From an uncultured Lachnospiraceae bacterium (GTDB lineage: Bacteria > Bacillota > Clostridia > Lachnospirales > Lachnospiraceae), in NCBI GenBank assembly GCA_949840805.1, contig CATKXR010000006.1, forward strand, positions 1 to 64,000: a stretch of 64,000 nucleotides of DNA, written 5' to 3'. Under the pieces are notes generated by a model that did no database searches, was not told the origin of the DNA, and saw only the letters and a program-made list of their open reading frames with translations. Below are positions 16,324 through 24,076 of this stretch, one piece after another. Made by a program: the position numbers and the translations under genes. Position 1 is the stretch's first letter; the number at the start of each line of letters is the position of its first letter.

Positions 16324-18330
16324 TCACGGCCCGGAATTTTGTTCCTTCCCGTTTATGACCACAATAGCCGTATCAATTCCGCCTTCTGTGGAAGGAGACT
16401 GGGAAACTCCCTCCCCGGTTCCGGCATTCATCCCGGCTCCGGCCCCGGCACTCACTCCGACTTCAGATTCAGACCCAGATGCAGCTTCCGCCCCAACATC
16501 CGCCGCACCTCCATCGCCCGTTCCCTCTCCATCCGCCGCATCCGTCTCTTCCTCCGGCTCCAGCTCCCTTTTGGCAGTCACCAGGACCCCATTCCGGAAT
16601 TCCCCCTCCTCTTTCAGTTTTCCGCTGTCCTTATCATAAGACTGTCCCCTCCCGTGATAGACTCCGGCAAGAAAACCTCCCTCATAGATCTTTCCTCCTG
16701 TTTGCCGGTGACAAAGAACTCCCTCTCCTTCATAGAGCCCGCCGCGAAATTCCCCCTCATACACCTTAATCCGGGTTTTCGGGTCGTATTTTTTTCCGGC
16801 TCCCTCCAGCTTCCCTTTCACATAATTCCCCTCCTCGATCAGGACGCCGCGGCCGTCATACAGTCTTCCTTCCCCTTCATAAGTTCCTCCCGCAAAACCG
16901 CCCTCATAAAGCAGTTCCCCGTTTTCCTGGTACAAAACTCCCTTCCCCTCATACAGGTCATTTAAAAAACCGCCTTTATAGAGAACCTGCTGATCTTTCT
17001 GGTACAAAATCCCTTCCCCCTCATAGGCTCCCTTCACAAAACTTCCCTCATAGAGGATCTCCTCATCCTCCCGGTACAGAACCCCTTCTCCTTCATACAA
17101 TCCTTTCACAAAGCTTCCTTTATAAACAAGCCCCCCGTCCTCCCTGTAAAGAGTTCCCTTTCCTTCATATTCCCCCGCTGCGAAATCCCCCTCATAGACC
17201 ACGTTTCCGTTTTCCCCGTACAAAGTTCCAGCCCCGTCATACAGCCCTGCCTGAAAGCCACCCTGGTATTCCACGGTTCCATCCTCCCGGTACAATATCC
17301 CCTCCCCCTCATAGGCGCCGTTTCCATAACCGCCCTGATACATAAAAGAACCGTTTTCATAATACAAGGTCGTCTGCCCGGAAGAAAACAGGTTTTCCCC
17401 ATACTCTCCCATTTCCAGCAGCTTTCCATCCTGGTACATCTTCCCAAAACCATCTGCTTTCCCGTTGTGGAAGTTCCCCTCATAGACTAACGCCCCGTTC
17501 TGATAAAGCTTCCCTTCCCCTTCAAAAACTCCGGCCTCAAAACTCCCCTCATACTGCTTCTCCCCCTGGCTGCCATAGAGGATCCCCATCCCCTCGTAAA
17601 GCCCCTTCACAAACTGTCCTTCATACTGCTTCTTCCCGTTTTCCTCATACAGCACGCCGCTGCCCTCGTACTCCCCCGCGGCAAATCCCCCCTCATAACA
17701 GACGGTTCCCTGGGGATAGTATAGAATTCCCTCCCCTTCCTGGCGGTTCATGGAAAAATTTCCCCGGTACTTAAGACTTCCTCCCGGAAAATACGTCTCT
17801 CCATACCCGTCAAACACTTCCATCAGAAAATTTCCCTCGTACCGTTTCTCCCCTTCATAGCCGTACAGCCGGCCAAAACCGTTGACGCGCCCTTTGTCTA
17901 AAGTTCCTTCAAACAAAACCATACCACTTTCTCTGTCAGTCAGCCGGACTTTTCCCGTATATTCCGCTGCCGCCGCCGAATCAATTGGCATGGTTTTTGT
18001 CAGAAAGCGGGACTGAAGCAAGGGAAAACAGAAATTTAAAAACAATGCCGGCGCCAACAGGACAGCCAGAATCAGAAGATACATAAGCCTCTTGGCAATA
18101 TAATGGCTTCCGCCGTCCACATATTCCGTCAGGGAGGCCGGAGGCTCTTTCAGCTTCTTCACCTGTTCCGTCACATCCCTGCCGGCCTTTCTGGCAATGG
18201 AGGAAGGGGAAAGCATAATCCTGACTGCCCTTGCCGCCGCAGACACCGGCATGAACAGCATTCTCCCCGCTCTTTTGGCCGTTACGTTCATGGCCTCCCT
18301 GAAATCCGATGCATCATCAAACTTCTTCAT
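16324..18330 (-). CDS. Membrane-anchored MORN-repeat protein of the injection-system operon
   Basis: A 668-residue protein. Residues 1-80 are basic and helical, 82-105 form one membrane helix (LMYLLILAVLLAPALFLNF), and from about 125 to 600 there are some twenty MORN repeats of 23 residues (pattern YEGxFxxGxYEGEGxLY). The last about 75 residues are acidic and Gly/Ala/Ser-rich. Positive charges before the helix predict the MORN array outside the membrane. MORN proteins bind lipids or act as scaffolds; none is a known core part of contractile injection systems. The ATG at 18330 has GGAGGAAGGG upstream. It probably helps anchor or dock the particle at the membrane; this is inference. Confidence 0.8.
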   Translation of the reverse strand: MKKFDDASDFREAMNVTAKRAGRMLFMPVSAAARAVRIMLSPSSIARKAGRDVTEQVKKLKEPPASLTEYVDGGSHYIAKRLMYLLILAVLLAPALFLNFCFPLLQSRFLTKTMPIDSAAAAEYTGKVRLTDRESGMVLFEGTLDKGRVNGFGRLYGYEGEKRYEGNFLMEVFDGYGETYFPGGSLKYRGNFSMNRQEGEGILYYPQGTVCYEGGFAAGEYEGSGVLYEENGKKQYEGQFVKGLYEGMGILYGSQGEKQYEGSFEAGVFEGEGKLYQNGALVYEGNFHNGKADGFGKMYQDGKLLEMGEYGENLFSSGQTTLYYENGSFMYQGGYGNGAYEGEGILYREDGTVEYQGGFQAGLYDGAGTLYGENGNVVYEGDFAAGEYEGKGTLYREDGGLVYKGSFVKGLYEGEGVLYREDEEILYEGSFVKGAYEGEGILYQKDQQVLYKGGFLNDLYEGKGVLYQENGELLYEGGFAGGTYEGEGRLYDGRGVLIEEGNYVKGKLEGAGKKYDPKTRIKVYEGEFRGGLYEGEGVLCHRQTGGKIYEGGFLAGVYHGRGQSYDKDSGKLKEEGEFRNGVLVTAKRELEPEEETDAADGEGTGDGGAADVGAEAASGSESEVGVSAGAGAGMNAGTGEGVSQSPSTEGGIDTAIVVINGKEQNSGP

Positions 18331-18359
18331 GTCATCCCTTCCTCCGCTTTCATAAAAAT

Positions 18360-19220
18360 CTAACGCCGGATCTCCAAATCCCCGATCTGCTCATACACCT
18401 GTCCCGGCCTTTCCGGCTGCATAAAATCATAGACAGACAAAGCCAGATATGCCCCGGCTGCCAGAATTACTGCCAGCTTGGCAAATACCACCGAAAAACG
18501 CCCCAGTCCCTTTATTTTTTCCCACAGGCGAAAGCCGAAACTGTGATTTTCCAGTTCCTTCTCATCCCTTCCCTCCCACCTGACGCAGATCCCTTCCATC
18601 TCCTGGAACACAGGCAAAAGCTGGGAAAACTGATTGTGGCGCAGCCCATACACCAGCCTTTCCAATTCGGGAATTGCCCTCTGTTTCTGCTCCTGAAGAA
18701 ACAGGATCTCAAAAACATCCCCCATCCTTTTGCACGCCATGGAAAAATCCACCGTCTCGAAACGAAGGAAATCAGAAAAATCAAAATCAAAGCCAAAATC
18801 CATGGCAGCGTTTATCTTTATCCGCTCCGCCCCCATAGCGGCGTAAAGAAAATACGGCGGAAAATCAGCAAGAAGCAAATGCTCCAACAGCTTTTTCCCC
18901 ATGGCAAGCCGCTGTGCAAGAGAAGGCTTTTCCCCAAGAATCACCCTGGCCATGGAAACACCCTGGCCGCAGTCCATAAGGACCGTAAGAAAATCCGCCT
19001 CTGTGGCATAATCTACAAACTCATGAAAACTTTGGCTGTGTACCTGTTCCATCAGATAAGAAACCAGTTCCGGCCATACCGCAGAGGAAGCAATGCGCAG
19101 AGCACGGTATTCCCTCTCCCCTGCTTCTCCGACTTTGCGGCACCGGTACTCCTCCAGCTCCGTTGTTTTCCTGACCGTATAAAGAACAAGATAATCCTTT
19201 TCCTGAATATGGATAACCAT
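18360..19220 (-). CDS. Single-pass membrane protein with a pseudokinase-like cytoplasmic part
   Basis: A 286-residue protein of unknown function. Residues 1-240 are predicted cytoplasmic, 244-264 are one membrane helix (FAKLAVILAAGAYLALSVYDF) after basic residues, and about 20 residues lie outside. The middle part faintly recalls a kinase C-lobe: a long helix (SLAQRLAMGKKLLEHLLLADF), then IKINAAMDFGFDFDFSDF at 135-151 in the place of a catalytic loop and DFG. HRD and the glycine loop are absent, so activity is unlikely. The layout is like EssB/YukC of type VII secretion. It starts 3 nt after the preceding gene and is followed by the MORN membrane protein. Confidence 0.65.
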   Translation of the reverse strand: MVIHIQEKDYLVLYTVRKTTELEEYRCRKVGEAGEREYRALRIASSAVWPELVSYLMEQVHSQSFHEFVDYATEADFLTVLMDCGQGVSMARVILGEKPSLAQRLAMGKKLLEHLLLADFPPYFLYAAMGAERIKINAAMDFGFDFDFSDFLRFETVDFSMACKRMGDVFEILFLQEQKQRAIPELERLVYGLRHNQFSQLLPVFQEMEGICVRWEGRDEKELENHSFGFRLWEKIKGLGRFSVVFAKLAVILAAGAYLALSVYDFMQPERPGQVYEQIGDLEIRR

Positions 19221-19223
19221 GGG

Positions 19224-20942
19224 CTACTCCCTTACTATCACATACAGCGATGCCCGGACCTGCGGCTGCTCCTGGCACCATGCCTGAATCTCATAAACTC
19301 CCGGAGCGCCAGGCGCCGTATACCTTCCGTCAAAGCTTATCATGCCGCCCTGCCGGCTGACCACGTCCCACAAGATGGTAGCCCCCGGCATCCCCTCGGG
19401 GACTGCTTCCAGATAACAGGTCTCCCTCACCTTCAGTTCCAGCTTGTCGGGACGAATAGAAAGCCTCGCCTCCCTTACGGCCCGGCTCTCCCCGTCCTGT
19501 TCCAAAAACGCCCTCCAATGCACGAGGATCCTCCTCTGACCCGTGGCCTCCAAAAGCCGTACACCAATCACAAAGCTTCCCTTCTCCTTATCCGCCTTTG
19601 CCGCCAGTTCTGCCTTTGGGGAAAAATCATCAAAAATTTCCGAGGAGCCAAAAAGCTGCTCCTGGTTATTTTCGATTCCTAAGATAATGGACACTCTCCC
19701 CAGCCCCAGGCCATGGACTATCTCGTGGGAAAAGAATCTCTGTCCCCGCTTTCCGCCTACCCCCAGTTCTATCTCCACGGTTCCTTCCGCCGCCTGCCCC
19801 TGCCTTTCCTCCTTCGGCCCGGTTAAGTCCCCTTCCCCTTCCTTTATTTCCTGCTTTCCCTGCCTTTTCTCCGCCAACAGCCCCCTTATCAGCCCCATAG
19901 CCAAAAAATCAGGATAAACATACTGCCTGAAAGGCATAGGCGTGACCTGGTCGATCAGATATACCTGCCCGTTTCCAATCAGAGAGATCTTCGCCAGATA
20001 GATCCCGGAAGGGCAGGTGTTTTTCAACACCCGGTTCATAGCATCCTGATAATAACGCTCCGCCATTACCCGGTTTTTATTCCCGGACACCACAGGAATA
20101 CAAAGGACCGTCTCAGAAACCTTTTTTTCCTGTTTTCCGCCTGAAAAAATCTTCAGTTGTTTTTCCCCTGCCGAAATCCGGACTTCCCCCATTTCCACGG
20201 AATATGCCTTCAGCCAGAAATCATACCGTCTGACGGCGCCTCTCTCCATCCTCTCCCGCACCACCGCCCGGAGGCAGTCCGTCCCTTCAAAAGACGCGCA
20301 GGCCAACGGTTCCTCCAGGTCAATCTGCCACTCTCTGGCCACTCCCCTGTTTTCTACAATCAGCGTGACTAAAAACTGCCCTCCTCTTTCCACATACCGC
20401 GGATATTCCTGGACCAGGCACAGATCCCGGTCCTCATAAACCACAGCCCGCTGATAAAACAAATCGTCCACGGTATCCTGCTTCTGTTCCAGAGGGCGCG
20501 TGGTCAGATAAAAACGGACCCCTTCCTTCCACCTGTCATACTCTACATTTTCCTCCTCCAATGCAGAGTGGGAGGTAATGCTGTGGGAAGGCATGATTTT
20601 CTTCTCTTCATACTCCGCACACAGATAAACCACATCCTGTCCTTCTTCCTCACCGACGGAAGAAAACCCGTCAATCTGCTCCAGACGCATCACCACAGGC
20701 TTTTCTAAAACCAGCTCTCTCCCCGCGCCGTCCAGGGCAAATCCCGGCTCCACAGAAATGCTTTTTTCATCTATCTCCACCACCCGGAACCCTGCGGCCA
20801 CCCCGACTCCGTGGAGAAACCGGTTCACCATACGACGCTTATCGTTAAAATATTTCTGCTCCGAATTGAAATCCTGTTCCGTCAATAGTTTCCCGTAATA
20901 ATACCGGTTCCTCTCAAAGGGAAAATACTGAAGATTCTTCAT
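19224..20942 (-). CDS. Injection-system baseplate/fibre-associated protein with the YYYGKLL N-terminal motif
   Basis: A 572-residue protein. The N-terminus FERNRYYYGKLLTEQDFNSE, then KRRMVNRFLHGVGVAAGF, is a recognisable module found in proteins encoded beside tail protein I in extracellular contractile injection loci. The middle is beta-rich with a charged linker (about 360-390). The end (IRPDKLELKVRETCYLEAVPEGMPGATILWDV) looks like an Ig-like fold. It may decorate the baseplate or act as a short fibre; this is not shown. ATG overlaps the preceding stop (ATGA), with GGAGGAGACGAGG upstream. I assign no enzymatic role. Confidence 0.72.
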   Translation of the reverse strand: MKNLQYFPFERNRYYYGKLLTEQDFNSEQKYFNDKRRMVNRFLHGVGVAAGFRVVEIDEKSISVEPGFALDGAGRELVLEKPVVMRLEQIDGFSSVGEEEGQDVVYLCAEYEEKKIMPSHSITSHSALEEENVEYDRWKEGVRFYLTTRPLEQKQDTVDDLFYQRAVVYEDRDLCLVQEYPRYVERGGQFLVTLIVENRGVAREWQIDLEEPLACASFEGTDCLRAVVRERMERGAVRRYDFWLKAYSVEMGEVRISAGEKQLKIFSGGKQEKKVSETVLCIPVVSGNKNRVMAERYYQDAMNRVLKNTCPSGIYLAKISLIGNGQVYLIDQVTPMPFRQYVYPDFLAMGLIRGLLAEKRQGKQEIKEGEGDLTGPKEERQGQAAEGTVEIELGVGGKRGQRFFSHEIVHGLGLGRVSIILGIENNQEQLFGSSEIFDDFSPKAELAAKADKEKGSFVIGVRLLEATGQRRILVHWRAFLEQDGESRAVREARLSIRPDKLELKVRETCYLEAVPEGMPGATILWDVVSRQGGMISFDGRYTAPGAPGVYEIQAWCQEQPQVRASLYVIVRE

Positions 20943-22090
20943 GCCTCGTCTCCTCCTTCCTCTTTTGTCCCGGCCGCAGAATCCTTAAAAGGCCTTTTTG
21001 CCTTCCCCACGGCCGAAAATGCCAAAGCAAAGCCCCCGTCCAGCCTGGCCGGCCGATAACTTCCAATCTCACTGTTGATTCCAAGATAAGTATAATCCCC
21101 CAGACAGATCCTCTGTTTTAATAAGACCACCCTCACCTCCATATGGGCCGGTTTTATCTGTCCGGCCAGGCAAAGGAGAGCTTCATATTCCTTTGGCCCA
21201 GGCACATACTTTTCCCTCACCAGCAAAATGCACCTGTATGGATCCCTCGTATAAAACTGCTCTTCCTTCTTCCCCTTTAACATTCCGCATTCAATCAGTA
21301 CAGGCTCCTCCCCTGTATAGAGTTTCAGGATGTCCAGCATCCCCTGCACGGTTCCCGCCGTCCCCAGTATCTCCGGAGCGCCTTTTAACAGCCTTCTCAA
21401 TGCATCCTCCGGCCAAAGATAAATATTCTTTATCTGGAACCAGCCCGCAATCACATTCAGCCACTCCGCCGGGGCGGCATGGACATTCATCAAACCGGCG
21501 CTTCCATGGATCCTCCGGTCCATGTCGTCATACATACTCTGAAAAACGCCAAGATACCGGGAGGTAAAATCGGACCCTGCCTTTTCCTTCCGGTACACCC
21601 CAGGAAGATATTTCAGCCAGTCCTCCCTGGGAAAATACAAGATCATCCGTGAAATAAAAGGCGCCCGGCCGCCCTGGGACAACAGTTCGGCCGAAAAACA
21701 CAGGTATCTTCCCTTCACCTCATGAAGCAGGCAATCCCTGGGGGACAGGACGTATTTTTGCGCATAAGGCCCCAGTAATCTCTTTTTTTCCAGAAGAGGA
21801 CACTCCGGATCCCGGATAATATCCGGCACAAGCCGCACTTTTCCCTCCACAAAGACTGACTGCTCGTCAAATGCATAAAAAGCAACGGAAAAAGAAGCCA
21901 GGCCCTGCCCTTCTCCTTCCATGACAAACCGATGCCAGGCATTCCCCTCCTCCTGGCTGTCAAATACCCGGGAGAAAAAAACCCCCTCTTCTTTTCCCGG
22001 AAGAAGAGTGATACCGTTATCCTTCCAGCAGACTCCTTCCCCATATCCCCTCAGAAAATCCGATTCTTTATTGACCACAAAATAATTCAT
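20939..22090 (-). CDS. Phage tail protein I-like baseplate wedge protein
   Basis: Related to P2 gpI and the tail-protein-I domain of Afp/PVC baseplates, linking wedge to peripheral parts. In this 383-residue protein the diagnostic stretch is YFPREDWLKYLPGVYRKEK, followed by DFTSRYLGVFQSMYDDMDRRI, PAEWLNVIAGWFQI and GTAGTVQGMLDILKLYTG. The C-terminus is a charged tail. I place the start at ATG 22090, 6 nt after a GAGG. A TTG at 22102 overlapping the upstream stop (TTGA) would add 4 residues. Confidence 0.82.
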   Translation of the reverse strand: MNYFVVNKESDFLRGYGEGVCWKDNGITLLPGKEEGVFFSRVFDSQEEGNAWHRFVMEGEGQGLASFSVAFYAFDEQSVFVEGKVRLVPDIIRDPECPLLEKKRLLGPYAQKYVLSPRDCLLHEVKGRYLCFSAELLSQGGRAPFISRMILYFPREDWLKYLPGVYRKEKAGSDFTSRYLGVFQSMYDDMDRRIHGSAGLMNVHAAPAEWLNVIAGWFQIKNIYLWPEDALRRLLKGAPEILGTAGTVQGMLDILKLYTGEEPVLIECGMLKGKKEEQFYTRDPYRCILLVREKYVPGPKEYEALLCLAGQIKPAHMEVRVVLLKQRICLGDYTYLGINSEIGSYRPARLDGGFALAFSAVGKAKRPFKDSAAGTKEEGGDEA

Positions 22091-22098
22091 CTCATGCC

Positions 22099-23940
22099 TC
22101 AATCATTGACCGATATGTACTCTGTCTTCTTTAACAAAAACACCCCGTTGGCCGGCGGGATCAGATCGCCGCTCTGGTTTCTGCTTACCCGGGCGCTTCC
22201 TGCTTCTATTCCCAGGCTCCTAACCTGCTTCACACACGCCATCCCCTCCAACATCCCGTACAGCACCCCATAAGAAACCGGACGGCCAAAAAAGGCTCCC
22301 AGACGGCCAAACCATTCCCTTACCGCTTCCAGAATCATGGCTTTGGCCTGCCGGTATTGGGGCATAACCGACACTTCCAGATAAAGGCCAAGCTCAATAT
22401 ATTCCGGCGCAAGCAGCCGTATCCTGGTTCCCATAAGTCGCCTGCCGTTTAAGTGGCTGAGAATATTTTTACAGTAAGCCCGGGAAAGAGAAAGGGGTTC
22501 CTTCCCCGTTCCCGGACGGACCACGATGGATACCTGGTTTCTTCCTCCCGTCTCTCTCAGCACCTTACAGGCATATATCATCAGCCCGGGAGTTTCCTTT
22601 ACCGCCTTTTCATAATCGGAAACCGTCACCACACGTTTTCCCTTTCTGCCCTCTGTCCCAAGGCGGAGCAAGGCTTCCTCAATGGTTTCCCTGTCCCTTC
22701 CCTTTTCAATCTCAACCACCATTTCAAATTCCCCGGCTTCCCTGTTTTCCTCCCACCAGGCTTTTGTCCCTGTCTTGACATTTCCGCCGCTCCCCCTGGT
22801 ACATTCCATGGCCAATAGACGGATCCGCCCCTCCGGAGGCATCCCGCAAAAACCATCTCCGAAACAGATACATCCTCTCTCCTCGTCTACCTGATAACAG
22901 AGGGACTCCGGGCCGCATTCCGAAAAATCCTCCTCCCTCTTCCAGGGAATAAACTTTCCGGGAGAAAGCACGTCCTCCACCGCAATCTTCACGGAATCCG
23001 CCATCGGTTCTTTCCATGGCAGAAGATATTCCTGGGACGGAAAGCCGTTGGCCGTGGCAACGGTGAAAGGCTCCTCCCTCCATGTTTCCTTTTGGATTAA
23101 TAAGATATGATTCATGCTGATCCCTGACAGCACCGGGGCCACATCATAACTGCTCTCCTTTAACACAGCCTGGAAAACGTATCCTCCCGTCTCCTCATCG
23201 GAAAATATCTCCATCTCCTGGTCAACCGAAAAGGAGAGCCTGCCGCCGGACAAAAATTCATGGGTTTCATCTTTTCTGACAGAAAGAAGACGCCAGCCTT
23301 CTTTTCCGTAATAACTCCATTCGATCTCTGCGAGAGGAAAAAAATCCCCTTCCGGCCAGGGATTCCTCTCACCTTCTTCCGCTTTAGGCACCTGACAGAA
23401 CAGATGGTAGAGACGCCCCGGCTCCAGGGCCTTTTCCAGATAAAAACGGCACAGGTCCCCGGGCCGGGGCTTTCTGCCAAAGGGATAAAAGCACATCCCG
23501 CCCATACAGGACAGCAGATAACGGCCGATGGTTTCCCTTTTTTCTTTGTTTTTCCCGATCGCCCTTACCTGCTTTAAACCATCACCCAAAAGATTTTCTT
23601 CCTCTCCTGTCTCAAATACCATTCCGCCCGCCAGAAAACGGGTTTTCTCGGGAATGGAACACGAAAGCAAGGCCTGAGGCCGGGCCATCATCTTTGCCGG
23701 TCCGCGCTTTTTCCTGGAAAAGCCAAGAAGACGGAAAAACTGTTCATAGTGGGATACGCCAAGCTGTTCCATGTAAAACTGCTGATTTTCCCTGAGCCAT
23801 ACGAACAATTCCAAAAAAGTCATTCCCGGATCATGGTAATTGTAATCGGTCCACTCCGGATAAATCCCGGCAATCATCGCCCGGTATTCCTCCAAAAGCT
23901 CCTGAAACCCCTGGGTATCCAGCTTTATCTCCGGAAGCAT
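22099..23940 (-). CDS. Baseplate J-like protein, second copy
   Basis: A 613-residue putative baseplate assembly protein of the gp6/gpJ class that forms the wedge ring. The N-terminus WTDYNYHDPGMTFLELFVWLRE is the family hallmark (DPG followed by a helix). The C-terminal half carries GSGGNVKTGT, VVTVSDYEKAVKETPGL and a final domain with RQAKAMILEAVREWFGRLG and the YGVLYGMLEGMACVKQV motif. It begins after GAAGGGAGGG at 23940, 136 nt after the larger J-like gene, the widest gap inside the baseplate block and filled by a palindromic element. Confidence 0.85.
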   Translation of the reverse strand: MLPEIKLDTQGFQELLEEYRAMIAGIYPEWTDYNYHDPGMTFLELFVWLRENQQFYMEQLGVSHYEQFFRLLGFSRKKRGPAKMMARPQALLSCSIPEKTRFLAGGMVFETGEEENLLGDGLKQVRAIGKNKEKRETIGRYLLSCMGGMCFYPFGRKPRPGDLCRFYLEKALEPGRLYHLFCQVPKAEEGERNPWPEGDFFPLAEIEWSYYGKEGWRLLSVRKDETHEFLSGGRLSFSVDQEMEIFSDEETGGYVFQAVLKESSYDVAPVLSGISMNHILLIQKETWREEPFTVATANGFPSQEYLLPWKEPMADSVKIAVEDVLSPGKFIPWKREEDFSECGPESLCYQVDEERGCICFGDGFCGMPPEGRIRLLAMECTRGSGGNVKTGTKAWWEENREAGEFEMVVEIEKGRDRETIEEALLRLGTEGRKGKRVVTVSDYEKAVKETPGLMIYACKVLRETGGRNQVSIVVRPGTGKEPLSLSRAYCKNILSHLNGRRLMGTRIRLLAPEYIELGLYLEVSVMPQYRQAKAMILEAVREWFGRLGAFFGRPVSYGVLYGMLEGMACVKQVRSLGIEAGSARVSRNQSGDLIPPANGVFLLKKTEYISVND

Positions 23941-23972
23941 TCTCTGCCCTCCCTTCTATAAACCGTTCTTTT

Positions 23973-24062
23973 ATATTCGCGAGCATACATATTTACCAGA
24001 TGATTCCATATATTTTATGGAAATACGGAAACTGTATCAACAGATCATCTGGTTCACGGTAT
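23973..24062. repeat. Palindromic intergenic element, copy 2
   Basis: ACCAGATGATT (23995-24005) pairs with GATCATCTGGT (24043-24053). It is homologous over about 90 nt to the element at 2449-2543. In both arms AAA/TTT of copy 1 is AGA/TCT here, a compensated change that keeps the stem. It lies in the leader of the second J-like gene, inside the operon. Confidence 0.65.
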
Positions 24063-24076
24063 AAAAACCTGACTTT

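Noticed and set aside
18309..19682. 457-codon plus-strand ORF
   Set aside because: Antisense of two operon genes with good start signals. No homology pattern or initiation site.
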